Source of the DNA: Leuctra nigra
Lineage: Eukaryota; Arthropoda; Insecta; Plecoptera; Leuctridae
Reading direction: 5' to 3'
NCBI GenBank assembly: GCA_934045905.1
Contig: OW203764.1
Coordinates: 24,912,954 to 24,976,953, forward strand
DNA length: 64,000 nucleotides
Part shown: positions 12,976-24,768 of the stretch, piece after piece
Layout: every line of letters begins with the position of its first letter
How positions within the stretch are numbered: the first letter of the stretch is position 1
Made by a program: the position numbers and the translations under genes
The notes under the pieces: model-generated
Database searches by the model: none
Seen by the model: only the letters and a program-made list of their open reading frames with translations
Told to the model about the DNA's origin: nothing

Positions 12976-14764
12976 CAGTGTTGTGACTTATCTAGATAAA
13001 ATTATCTAGATAATTATCTAGATAATTATTTTTTATCTTTATCTTTATCTAGATAAATACTTTTCTTGTTATCTTTATCTTTATCTAGATAAAAAAAATC
13101 GGTATCTTTTGTCTTTTATCTAGATAAAAAATATTTATCTATTTTAATTTTAAAATACCATAATGTAAATTAGAATTCATAATACCGGGTGGCGCAAAAA
13201 AATCACCCTGATTGAGAAATAACTATATCGAAACTATTATAGATAGGATTCTGAAATTTGTACACATATTAGAAAACATACACAAATTTAATATTTGCAA
13301 GTTTCAAAAACATTTCTATAGTAGGAAAAAAGTTACAGCTGTTCAAATTTGGTTGTCAAAAAATTGATTATACGGAGCTCAATTAGCGCACGTCCAGAAA
13401 ACTTCCAATGGCCGGGACGCTGTTTCTTCAAAACACCGTAAGATATCTAGCTGAAAATTTCAAATTATATTCAAAATAGATTCGATTCGATTGTGTAAAA
13501 ATTTAAATCAATAACAATTTATGTAACGACAGTTATTGAATCTTGAAGTTGAGCTGGAAAACAGAATAGTGGGGAAAATATTAATTTTTTTAACGTTAGA
13601 AAATTAATCTACATATTCTGATTTTACGTTAAACTTCATGATTTCATTCCATTCATTCAAATTGATTGACATTTTTACACACTTGATCTTATTTCAATAT
13701 AATTTGAAATTTTCAGCTTTATATCGTACTACGCAGTTTTGAAGAAACATTGGAAGTTTTCTGGACGCGCGCTATTTGAGATCCGTATAATCCATTTTTT
13801 GACAACCAAATTTGAACAGCTGTAACTTTTTTCCTACAATTCGCAAAAACAAGGAACATCACTGACCTCTGGTGGATCCTTTGGTACTTGAGATAGGGTG
13901 CATAATGGAGGTTAAAAGGGGGTTATTTATATAAATAAATTATATTATATTTGCTTTAAGTTGTTTGTTATGGCTGAAAAAGTAAAATTGTAACTTATTG
14001 TACATTTCAATTGTTTCTCCTTTTCCACTGCCCTATGAAAGCAAGAACTTCTAAATAAAAAAGTGCATCTAAAAAGTTTCCTGTCAGAAGTGGCTCCATC
14101 ACTTATGCGAATAGGAATGTTTTTGAAACCTGCACATATTAAATTTTGGTATGTTTTCTAATAAGTATGTGTACAAATTTCAGAATCCTACATAATAGTT
14201 TCGATATAGTGACTTCTCAATCAGGATGATTTTTTTTTTTTTGCGAAACCCGGTATATTAAGGATAGAAGCTATTATGTCTTACAATTTTATACTGACTT
14301 ACATCATCGTTCCTACAAAAATTCAGTATCCTATCTCCCAATACTTTTCAAAACATTTGTTAGAAAATAATGTTATATATAATGAAATCGGTGATTGACC
14401 TGTGACGTTTCCAAATTTACGCATTAGAAAATTAAAATTATAATCCCCTATAATAATAATAGTCCCTTCCCTTTCAGTAAATTTTAATCACAGGCAGTAG
14501 GAACATCAATAATCTGGTTAGATATGCCTATAAAGTAACTGTTTGTAGATATACCTAATAATAATACCTGTAAAATTAAATTAGACAAGATTTTAGAAAA
14601 TTATCTTTTATCTTTTAATATTTATCTAGATAATTTTTTTTTATCTTTATCTATTATCTAGATAATTTTTCAAAATATTATCTATTATCTTATCTAGATA
14701 AATTTTTGGCAGTTATCTATTATCTTTATCTAGATAAAAATAAAATTATCTAGTCACAACACTG
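12976..14764. mobile_element. non-autonomous hAT element inserted in the satellite
   Basis: The element begins CAGTGTTGTGACT and ends with the complement, AGTCACAACACTG. It is flanked on both sides by acagccat (12968-12975 and 14765-14772), an 8-bp target-site duplication diagnostic of hAT transposition. Because the satellite also contains acagccat in every monomer, the key point is that array phase resumes with exactly eight bases repeated. Both subterminal regions are packed with the palindrome TTATCTAGATAA and variants (about six left within ~160 bp, four to five right). No transposase frame is visible. The 1789-bp length includes a nested foldback element. Confidence 0.9.
13185..14253. 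mobile_element. TA-flanked foldback element nested in the hAT
   Basis: The ends are CCGGGTGGCGCAAAAA at the left and the complement of CCGGGTTTCGCAAAAA at the right, with TA on both sides (13183-13184, 14254-14255), as for Tc1/mariner-like insertions. Long arms pair, for example ACTTCCAATGGCC with its complement near 13750 and CAGCTGTTCAAATTTGG with 13800-13820. The right arm is split by ~280 bp of unrelated sequence (~13842-14110). No intact transposase is visible; assignment to Tc1/mariner is inferred from the TA duplication only. Confidence 0.75.
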
Positions 14765-15774
14765 ACAGCCATACATTCTACTTACAACATTCACAGCGGA
14801 CCATGCGCTCTACAGCCATACATTCTACTTACAACATTCACAGCGAACCATGCGCTCTACAGCCATACATTCTACTTACAACATTCACAGCGAACCATGC
14901 GCTCTACAGCCATACATTCTACTTACAACATTCACAGCGAACCATGCGCTCTACAGCCATACATTCTACTTACAACATTCACAGCGAACCATGCGCTCTA
15001 CAGCCATACATTCTACTTACAACATTCACAGCGGACCATGCGCTCTACAGCCATACATTCTACTTACAACATTCACAGCGGACCATGCGCTCTACAGCCA
15101 TACATTCTACTTACAACATTCACAGCGAACCATGCGCTCTACAGCCATACATTCTACTTACAACATTCACAGCGAACCATGCGCTCTACAGCCATACATT
15201 CTACTTACAACATTCACAGCGAACCATGCGCTCTGCAGCCATATATTCTACTTACAACATTCACAGCGGACCATGCGCTCTACAGCCATACATTCTACTT
15301 ACAACATTCACAGCGAACCATGCGCTCTACAGCCATACATTCTACTTACAACATTCACAGCGAACCATGCGCTCTACAGCCATACATTCTACTTACAACA
15401 TTCATAGCGGACCATGCGCCCTACAGCCATACATTCTACTTACAACATTCACAGCGAACCATGCGCTCTACAGCCATACATTCTACTTACAACATTCACA
15501 GCGAACCATGCGCTCTACAGCCATACATTCTACTTACAACATTCACAGCGAACCATGCGCTCTACAGCCATACATTCTACTTACAACATTCACAGCGAAC
15601 CATGCGCTCTACAGCCATACATTCTACTTACAACATTCACAGCGAACCATGCGCTCTACAGCTATACATTCTACTTACAACATTCACAGCGAACCATGCG
15701 CTCTACAGCCATACATTCTACTTACAACATTCACAGCGAACCATGCGCTCTACAGCCATACATTCTACTTACAA
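14765..15774 (+). repeat. 47-bp satellite array, right block (~21 monomers)
   Basis: This is the continuation of the same satellite after the hAT insertion; monomer phase is preserved apart from the 8-bp duplication. Two marker variants (atatattc at 15241 and cattcatagcgg at 15399) keep the same 158-bp spacing as at 12453 and 12611 in the left block, so both blocks derive from one amplified segment. The array stops abruptly inside a monomer at 15774, next to ACAACGACAACAA-type sequence. Confidence 0.97.
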
Positions 15775-18411
15775 AATTATGACACTACAACGACAACAAT
15801 ACCGATTGTATTTTTAAATCCTGCCACACTTTCGAATAGATGTACAAAAATAGTATTTTCCTGATTGGTTATTGGACCATTGATGGTAAAACGATGACGT
15901 AGAATCCTAGGGTTTTGATTACCAGCTGTTGCAGCAGGTAATTTGAATGAATCCTGCATCGATTGACACACCAGTTTCCACGAGATTCACGCGAACGCCG
16001 CGATGATTCGTTCTGCTCGACTAATCCCAGCTGTCAACGGCAACGGCGTCGCGACGCTCGTGTATCCATCTTTAATTGCTGCATTGCCAAGTCTCTGCCC
16101 GAGCAGTCTAATGTCCTAGCCAGACTTTGAGAACTTCACGTGCGGCCTAATTAGAATTGCAACAGGAATTTGCGAGGTCGGCACGTGAATGAATATGGAT
16201 CAAGCGTCTGAGGAAATTACGTACCTCGACATAAAAACTTGTAAAAAGAGGGCTGTGGCCGTATTACTATTAGTTTAATCTGCAGTTTAGTTACACTCAC
16301 TTCGGGAAATGTGGTGTTACTGCGGCATAGCTTTAAAAACTACAGTCAATGTAGCATGAGGTTAATTTAAACAGAGGAAATAATATCATGTATTAAATTG
16401 CAGTATGGTAATACACCGAGTTTTCTTAAGTGGAGCTTAAGCTAACTGAAGCTTTAACTACTGGTAATATGGCCCTAAGTCTTTTACATCCCTTTCCTCA
16501 AGTGTTGAGATTAACAAACGGGCTAGCCAAACTGAATGTTTAGTTTATAACAGTAATGTTTGAAGTACAGCACAATGTGTGTGTTGTTGTATGATAATGG
16601 CAAAATGTATTGTACAATAATATTGAACTTGGAAAATAGCTATGTAAAACGCATAGATAAGTGAGCACCGATGATAAGAGAGAGACGGTAAATCATTTTG
16701 GCGAGAAATTTAGTTGTATTGCGATGGTTTAATCAACTTTTCATCAAATTGTATACAGTTTACATTTTATATTATAAAATATATAAAAATGTAAAAATAC
16801 TATATTATTCAATCAACTATATATGAAGGGATAATCAAAGTACATTTTTCAAAAACCGTACATAGCAAACCAGATAAGTGGTAATTATATTTACGAAATG
16901 TCAGCTCGATCAGAGAAACCCCGGATCTCATCACCAACCGGAAGAACGCAGAGACTCGAGACGAAAGAGTCAAAAGGGAGCTCACTTATTTAGCTTTTAA
17001 AGCTGTATAACCTGCTTATTGTATTGTATTGTAATACTGTAATCGAAATTCTAAACTAAGCAACAAAAAAATCCCGCCTCATGAAACGAGTTAACGTGCT
17101 AGCGCAACTGAAATATGCAACTGTTTTTCAGGTAAATTACTAGATTTATTCACGATCCATGGCAAAGTGAATGTGAAACTGTAAACCCCGCGAACACTGC
17201 TCCATAAATACGCCTCCTCTGCCCCCCCCCCCCCCCTCCCAACCCATCCCGTCCCACAATTCTTTCCGCTTGCGGGAAAACGAGCCGGAGAGCAGGAGGG
17301 TCCAAGTGGCTGGCTCCTCCACTCGCCAAATGTCAACAGAAACTAACAGCTGATGTATTTATTTATCGTATGGTTTTTTTCAAGTACAAAGATTACATAA
17401 TAATAATAAGATTACCTGACTTAAGGATATGAGTGTTCAATAACATTATTATAAAAATTACAACTGTACGTCGAGTTTCGCCAGCCACTCGATTTCATCT
17501 GGAGCCACGCTGATTAAGTCTGTCAGATCCCCAGAGCAAGGACACTCGAAAATCAACTATATATACAACAGCACCTTTTGGCAACTATTTGCGGTCGACA
17601 GGGGAGCGCAGTTTCGAAGTTGTACACTATTTATCTTAGATTTTTTGATTTCTAAGTCGTTAATTTCTGCTAACTACAAATAATTTTAGATTCCTAATTA
17701 AGTCCAACCTTCACACTACTTTTGGTACAGTCTCGGACTTAATTTTGCTTGCCCTTGAAACCTCAGATTGCCTCACCAATTAAATTGGGAATTGTTAAAC
17801 ATTATGTTTAAATTAACTTTTTTCATAGTTTTCATTTTTGTTGTTATTTTTTGGGGTGGTTCTCCACACCAGCCAATTTGTACACTGCACAACTTCAATA
17901 ACATAACGTAACTGAATAACGGTAAAAATAAATTGCAACTGCTTGAGCTATACAGGATCTCCTCCACCCTATACACGTTTCATTTCGGCCAACTGGTCTT
18001 GGTGTTTTTGTGGGCGTTTGTTTTCACTGAGCATTCCTTCCTTGTACATGCGTATTTCAAATTTAATATGAAAGTGGTTTGGATTTGGGACCTTCGTGAA
18101 CTTTCCAAACTTTCAGTAGAGGAAAAGAATGTTAGGTCCTTTTCTTTTAGCCCAAGGGGGAAAACTCAATGTTGACGTTAAAACTAATATACCAGCCCAA
18201 GTTTTCTACATAAAATAGGTAATATAAATATTTTTCTATCTGAGCAATATTGAAAACACAAACATATCAAAATGCATTGTTTGACTACAAATAAAACAAT
18301 GGAAGGTAGAAAAGTAAACCTATGTCCATTCTTTCGCACTCGTTTTCGAATAAGTTTACCCTTGTTTAATATGCAAGGAAGTCGCAGGCACTGAATTAAA
18401 CACAGAATTGA
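15775..18411. other. unassigned; CpG-rich pocket near 16 kb
   Basis: Immediately after the satellite. The stretch ~15970-16200 is much richer in CpG than its surroundings, with no open frame across it, so a regulatory or conserved non-coding role is possible. A 15-base poly-C run lies at 17222-17236, and the reading frame across it is spurious. Confidence 0.5.
16855..16990 (+). repeat. decayed family R fragment
   Basis: Contains ATGTCAGCTCGATCAGAGAA and a degenerate tail like that of copy d (GACGAAAGAGTCAAAAGGGA). Too diverged to delimit well. Confidence 0.35.
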
Positions 18412-18471
18412 AAGAAAGAAGGAAAGAAAGGTAGTAAGAAAGATAGAAGGAAAGAACGGTAGTAACAATGA

Positions 18472-18518
<47 letters not shown>

Positions 18519-18531
18519 TAAGGAAGAAAGA
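18412..18531 (+). repeat. GAAA-type microsatellite
   Basis: An imperfect run of GAAA/GGAAA leads into about 11 uninterrupted GAAA tetranucleotides at 18474-18517. Predicted minus-strand peptides rich in FLS are translations of this tract. Confidence 0.9.
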
Positions 18532-18609
18532 AACCAACGGATTCCAGGTACCAATATAAAATGCATAACTTCAAGATATGTCATATTTAAAAACAATAAA
18601 CAGGATTAA

Positions 18610-18915
18610 AGCTGGGTTCCCATACTTCGCATCGAATTCGCTTCCGGTTCGCTTCGCTTTCGCAAAATGGCTACCTTTTAACATAGGAAATCGTCCATGT
18701 TTACATTCGCATGTTCGCGTGTTTCGGTTTCGTTAAAGTTGAGCCAATTTTAACTTTGACGAAACCGAAACGAAACCGAAACACGCGAACATGGGAATGT
18801 AAACATGGACGATTTCCTTTGTTAAAAGGTAGCCATTTTGCGAAAGCGAAGCGAACCGGAAGCGAACCGGAAGCGAACCGGAAGCGAATTCGATGCGAAG
18901 TATGGGAACCCAGCT
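18610..18915. mobile_element. 306-bp snap-back MITE (TAA-flanked)
   Basis: The ends are AGCTGGGTTCCCATACTTCG and its complement, with TAA on both sides (18607-18609, 18916-18918), suggesting a PIF/Harbinger-type 3-bp duplication. TTAA overlapping the end would suggest piggyBac instead. Arms pair along nearly the whole length. The right arm has three tandem GCGAACCGGAA units where the left has one, so one arm expanded after the palindrome formed. Confidence 0.8.
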
Positions 18916-19135
18916 TAATGTAGATGTAACTTAGGGCCAGTTTATCAATGATCTGATAAGTTTAACCGTTGTTTCGGACTATATTGATATGTGAACAGCC
19001 AATGGCATATGAAAAAAACACTTTAAACGTTAGTTAATCAGTGCTTTAACAAGGTTTTGAAAATCTGACCCTTAAATCAAAGTTAAATTTCACTTACTCA
19101 TGCTTTCCACGAGCTTCTTTTGGTCTTTACTAGTA

Positions 19136-19264
19136 CAGTCTAGGAAATAAGTTCGCTCCAATCAACCCTTACCCCAGTCAATACCGGTCGAGGGGGAGGA
19201 AACTAAACTACGTAAATACATGTAAAGAGGGAAGGAGGGTTAAGCGAATATATTTCCGAGACTG
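19136..19264. mobile_element. 129-bp TA-flanked MITE
   Basis: The left end CAGTCTAGGAAATAAGTTCG pairs with the complement of CAGTCTCGGAAATATATTCG at the right. TA flanks both ends (19134-19135, 19265-19266). The interior has TACGTAAATACATG and GGAAGGAGGGTTAA. It resembles 57736-57903 in layout. Confidence 0.7.
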
Positions 19265-21432
19265 TACACACATAGCCACAGTTCAATTTAATTTAAACAA
19301 TTAAAGCAAAGCACACAATGTAGATTCATTACTTGATTGAGTGTCCATTCGTGTACATTCAGAATGCAGAATGTCATTGTTCAACAAAGGACGCTCGTAC
19401 AAACTCGACGCGTTTTTCTCCTGCTTCTGGAGTGTTTATTTTATAATGAAGTACCAATTTGCAATTCACCTTGAAATGTAGATCTCTTTATGAAGATCTT
19501 TTGATTTTGTTTCACAGTTTCATTGTTTGAAATACAGATGAACGCAGATGAAATATTCACCCTGATTGTGTGACTGGTTGTTCTGATTCCGTGGACACAT
19601 TGTCAGATTATGTAGTCCAGTTGAAAGTTGCCTAATGTGTAAAATTTATATTAATCAAGTAGTTAGTATATATAAGTCTGTATGTGGTGTTATTTTGAGA
19701 AATTAGTACCTATACTTCCCATATTACCCATATTACATTTGTAAGTCAGAATCAAAAAGGTTAAAAATTCCACTAAAGCTTTGTCGTTGGTATAAAAATA
19801 CTTACTTGGATTCCAGCACTTTTGTGTGGAATCGCACAAGCGTCGAGCTTCACACACAGCGATTGCAGATGGCTTATGTTGGCTTTCATCGCAAAATCTC
19901 ATCAGGACACGATTAAATGATCGATTTTGCTGGAGAAAAAGAATACAGCCTTTGAACCAATTTATTGAGGTATATTCAGAGAGTTGCTGCCAAAAAAACG
20001 GCTTGCCGTCGAATTCAGCTTCTAGTACGAACAGAATTCCCTAATAGAATTAAATTTCACGATATTTACTCGATGCTATCGGTTTTGTCTCATATCGTGC
20101 TGACGCGGTCTTTTGGTTTTAATTAACATTTTATTATCATAGTATTTGTTCTTCCCGTCTCTAAGTCTGCTTTTTGTGTTCATTAAATATGAAATATTTG
20201 AAAGCTCCAAGTTTCTGCGACCGCTGGTAAAATATCACCACTCGTCTTTGATTTATCTTGTTTTTTTTACCATTGTGATGGTATCTATTACTACCAAGCT
20301 CATAGCAGAGCCGCTCGTTGAAATCTAATACATGAACATGATATTATTGCCAATTGAATCATAAGGCGTCGGTGAATTATGTTTCTTATTCAATTCCAAT
20401 TCCAATCAAGTTCTTCATTTTCGGATATGGAACAGAATAATATGGATCTTATTTCTGTAGAAGAAAGTTGAAGATGTACCTGAGATTATATTACTAATAA
20501 GCACAAAGTTACACACTTGATAGGATTTTATGCGATGAGACGCCACTTTAACATAAGATATTCATTAAACCATTGATTAAACCACAGCACAGCTCAACAT
20601 CCAGAAGCAATAAGGACCTTAGTGATTCATGTCGTATTAATTTTAATATTCAGAGATGAGTGATATTATTTTCTTTTCATTAGGTAATATTTTAATATCC
20701 TTGCCTAGTGAATGCAAAATTACTGTTACCTCTCATATTATATTTTGTACTACACATCACAAGTTTAATAATTTTCAAGCTATTATTATAATTTATTTGA
20801 TAACAGTGTATAGGACAAATGGATCATGAAGCGACATCGAGGTGGCAGCACAATCGCCCTGTTCAGATGATTTTAAAACCATTTTAAATTCAAAATACTC
20901 GTTTCCTCTGCTGTTACAAATTAATTGCTTTGCGAATTTAACACATTTGTCCATGCAAGTCAGCAACACTGACAGAACTGCGCTCATTAAAGTAAACAAA
21001 TGTAATTTATTGCAACTCGGCGAAACTCTATCAATATTACCTGATAATCGTTAGGTAACCAATGATTTGTTTACTGTTATTTGATTGGTATTGGACCAGG
21101 TTTTTGCAGTAACTAACACATTACTCGATGTTAATCAACTATGGAGCTCCAAGGGTCAAAGTTGCGGCCCATCAGATGTACTGTCTGTGTTGGTAATTAG
21201 GTTTTACAATACTTCAACGAAGTATTTGTATGCTGACTACACTGCAATTTAGCGGGGCGTCAAATGAAAGACTGAGAGCGAAAGAGGAATATAACAATCT
21301 ACCTGGATGGACATATTATATATTTTTAAATTCATTCTGATAAGACTACAGTAATTGGTTCGTATATTCCCCTGTTCCCTCAATTTTCCATAAGTATGCA
21401 ACTTTTAACTCTATTATGTTTTCATTTATGTA

Positions 21433-21645
21433 CACTCGGTCAAACATAAATTGATCGTTGATCAAATTTGATTGACTGATAAATGTTAGATTGCACCATC
21501 CAAAGTCAGTCCAAGCGATCTCCTTGTCTCACTCTAGTAGGTGACCCCACACTTCAACGATAATAACAAGATTTGATTTGTATGGGACATGACCAGCAGT
21601 CATTCAAATTTGATCAACGATCAATTTATGTTTGGCCGAGTGAAC
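21433..21645. mobile_element. 213-bp MITE
   Basis: Inverted ends of ~39 bp: CACTCGGTCAAACATAAATT and GATCGTTGATCAAATTTGA at the left match the complement of the right end (ACGATCAATTTATGTTTGG, CCGAGTG). The interior is unique. The target-site duplication is not clear. Confidence 0.75.
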
Positions 21646-22136
21646 ATGTTTGCATAATTTAGGAGCAGATAAGTCCACAGCTGTTTGACAACTGTATTAT
21701 GTGTAACTATAGACAGACATTGCTTTTGGGAGCTATATGTTAATTTACTTTGTAATAGACTTCGTGCTTGTAACTTTCTATTATACAACTTAAATTGCGT
21801 TTTGCTCTCAATTTAGGGAAATTAATGTATATCGTTTTATTAGAATAGTAGCTTTCAAATGATTTTCTGGGATAGAATGCTTCCACGAGGAAGGTATGAA
21901 TTATTTAACTGTACAGAAAATAATAGGTATTGATAACAAGAACTCCGCCAAAGAGTGTAGATTGACTGGAGATTTGTTTATGATTGTGGGGTTTCTTGCT
22001 TATCATCAATTGGAAATGTTAGTTATAAAGTAACCTATTAACAGCGAATCAATTTCAAATATAACAGTTAAAACACTGTCAAAAAATACAAAAAATTCAA
22101 AAAAATAAAGTCCGTCAAAAAATTAAGGTACACTTA

Positions 22137-22317
22137 AATTGGTACTCGAAAAGAAAAGGATTGGCTGCTGGTAAGGTTCCTTGCCAATCAATCCTTGTTA
22201 TTATCAATGAAATAAGAGCTCACCTACTAGAGGTATAGATGATGCGTTATCACAGTCTTCATGGGATGATGCCATCAAACCTTAATCAGCCAATCTTTTT
22301 CTTTTCGAGTACCAATT
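22137..22317. mobile_element. ~180-bp MITE
   Basis: Inverted ends of ~40 bp: AATTGGTACTCGAAAAGAAA at the left and the complement of AATTGGTACTCGAAAAGAAA at the right, followed by AGGATTGGCTG / AAGATTGGCTG and TAAGGTT on both sides. No coding potential. Confidence 0.8.
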
Positions 22318-22782
22318 TTTATTGGTTTGTTTGTTTTACGTAGGTATTTGTTTGTAATTTAATGTTATTTTTATTGAATATTTTCTTTCTGGTATAATTA
22401 TAGCTTTCATTGTTCCTTTGTATCATAGTTTGTATATTTTAAATTATCTCGAAAACTTATTAATAATTATTTGCCGCAGACTAGCCTTATGGCTATGTTG
22501 CATATTGTTGTATAAAACGTATTTTTGGTACATATGGCAATTCATAATTAATAAATAACAAAAAAATTAATTAACACAATCGTCAACGTCAAACAGCCAA
22601 TATAGAAATGTATCCTCAAAGTGAAACCTCAGTTGAATCCGGTCAGCTCTGTGCAGGCGAAGAGACATCAGCTAAGAGGAATGATTGTGCATTTTGTGAT
22701 AAAAGCATGAAATTTGGTAGAGATGTTCCTTAGAACATATAAAAAAGATTTAGCTATGATATCATTCGAGCTTTTGCCCCTG

Positions 22783-23399
22783 AGGTCAGCTGTGACCTCT
22801 AGAGGTCAAATCAAAGAAATTGTCATATCTCATGACTGAATGAACATATTTTATGGATGTATTTTTTTTTTGTATTCACCAACTCATACTTGTTATACAA
22901 AAAAATAAAAACCAGGAATAAAAGGTTAGACTGAGGTCATTTGGGGTCATGCGAGGTCAAGTAGTAAAATCCTCATTTTTCAAGCTATCTTCAAATTTCT
23001 TTTTTTCAATTATGTTAATATGTTCTTAGGATTGTTAAAAACAAACTTTAAAACCAAAATCGGCTGGGTGAAGTACTCAATTTGTCTATTATGGTCAAAA
23101 TTTTGAATTTTAAATTCAAGTAAAATGTCATAATGATGTACTGTTGAGGTAAAGGCTCGAAATTTGGTTTAGTTTTGTGTTAATATATATTAAAAATATG
23201 TGCGTATTATAAAGTTCAATAATAATCCCCTGAGGTCACTAGTGACCTCCCGGGGTCAATTTTTTTTAAATTGACAATTTATGTAAGAATTCGCATATTA
23301 AGCAAAAACCTTTTATGAGGCGCTCTTATCATCGAACCCAATGTGAAAAAATGTGTGAACAAGAGGTCTTTTGAGGTCATTTGAGGTCATTTGAGGTCA
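22783..23399. promoter_or_regulatory. left-arm clusters of AGGTCA half-sites on 10-bp spacing
   Basis: Four clusters contain 13 half-sites: 22783/22793/22803, 22934/22944/22954, 23233/23243/23253 and 23364/23374/23384/23394. Within every cluster the hexamers (AGGTCA, its complement TGACCT, or GGGTCA/AGGTCT variants) are separated by exactly 4 nt, giving direct, inverted and everted repeats, all with a 4-nt spacer. AGGTCA is the canonical nuclear-receptor half-site. Receptor binding is inference; these could equally be transposase-binding repeats. Confidence 0.5.
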
Positions 23400-23751
23400 A
23401 TCAATTGAATTTTGCCATTTTATATAATCTCCTAATATTTTAATCGAATATTATGATAGGTGTCTATACATGAATTCTAAGAGTTTAGAATTCGAACTAA
23501 ATACATTATTTTCTTTAAAGTTAGCATTATCACATGTGAGGTAAAAATTTGTTACATATCAATGCCAATTTTTTCTCTGTAATAAATGCATTTTTATATA
23601 TTGTTAAACTATGGCAGCGTTTAGCAAGTTGTATCAATTTGGCTCAGATTGAAACAACTAGTACCCAGGTCTCACCACGAGGAGGTAACTGCGCCCTAGC
23701 CTGCACCCACCCTACCTTTTTGATACACTAGGGATACTATTACTTCTATGA

Positions 23752-24380
23752 TTACTGGTCACAGCCATCACAACTGCATAATGCAGTGCAGGCCAATCCG
23801 GCAGAGAAACATGAACAGCGGCCAGAACATCCCTTCTTGCATTTGCATGATATTAACTCATTGCAAGATCTCGAAGCATCAGGTAAAGAAGACCAAAGCG
23901 GCTGCCACTTGTTGTCATTACTTCTTGACCAACCCCAATCACCTTGGTGATGGAAGAACAGGGCAAGATTCAAGTGATAGAGTCCAAACATTAGCTTGAT
24001 ACATGGCTCGCCTTATATGTTGGATTAATGCTTCCTTCGTAGGTGAAATCCTCTCCATAGGTTTGGCTCATTGTGCAAATAGATGTCTTCTTGTTTCGTT
24101 AACGAGGTTGCTGTCACTAGTTCTATCATAAATAAGAACAACAAATCTCTCAATGAACTTGATACATTCCTCTGTTAAATGAAGTTCACTGGATGATAGC
24201 TTTTGGAAGATTTGTGTTGCGGCTGGTAGAACTGTCCATAGGTCCCAGAACTGCTTTTTGCCGTGGAATGCAAATAAAGAAACGTTATCGCAACCAGAAA
24301 AAGCATGGCAGAAGAGAAGTGCTTCTGCTTTCGGTATCCCGATTGCAGATACCAACTCATCTGCAATCGCTACTCACTAC
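23752..24380 (-). pseudogene. broken CXC-domain transposon-type protein, C-terminal part
   Basis: Read on the minus strand, the centre of the palindrome encodes IADELVSAIGIPKAEALLFC, then HAFSGCDNVSLFAFHGKKQF, and ends HLFAQ at a TGA. The same frame resumes (KPMERISPTKEALIQHIRRA, then MYQANVW) to another stop. A shift of frame then gives DWGWSRSNDNKWQPLWSSLP and a cysteine-rich tail, CKCKKGCSGRCSCFSAGLAC, closing CSCDGCDQ and TAA. The GCDxxS box, the HIxRAxYQA segment and a TSO1/tesmin-like CXC tail occur in this order in a large repetitive animal protein family. That family recognition is from memory. At least one stop and one frameshift make this copy non-functional. Confidence 0.75.
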
Positions 24381-24493
24381 CAACTCACTACACCGATGTA
24401 GGTAGTGGTGATAGCTGCAGCCAAGTTCAGCGAGCTATCGTTGGATCAACTCTTCATAGGCTTTGGCACTGGGGATCACTTGGGTTATATATC

Positions 24494-24768
24494 AATCCAA
24501 CATATAAGGCGAGCCATGTATCAAGCTAATGTTTGGACTCTATCACTTGAATCTTGCCCTGTTCTTCCATCACCAAGGTGATTGGGGTTGGTCAAGAAGT
24601 AATGACAACAAGTGGCAGCCGCTTTGGTCTTCTTTACCTGATGCTTCGAGATCTTGCAATGAGTTAATATCATGCAAATGCAAGAAGGGATGTTCTGGCC
24701 GCTGTTCATGTTTCTCTGCCGGATTGGCCTGCACTGCATTATGCAGTTGTGATGGCTGTGATCAGTAA
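24494..24768 (+). pseudogene. second, shorter copy of the CXC-domain tail
   Basis: The right arm repeats the same coding segment in the opposite direction, from LIQHIRRAMYQANVW onward. It carries the same frameshift and the identical 79-residue open frame ending CDGCDQ. The same lesion in both arms shows that the damage predates the inverted duplication, or that the arms have been homogenised by gene conversion. Confidence 0.75.

Noticed and set aside
8580..15774. CRISPR-like array
   Set aside because: The repeats are contiguous 47-bp tandem monomers with no unique spacers, in eukaryotic sequence.
8532..15864. Many long plus-strand frames (up to 888 and 681 codons) encoding a 47-residue repeat
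   Set aside because: They are translations of the 47-bp satellite, open in all three frames and interrupted only by 1-bp indels; no start context, domain or splice structure supports a protein.
18184..18596. Phe/Leu/Ser-rich hydrophobic peptides resembling membrane proteins
   Set aside because: Translated GAAA microsatellite.
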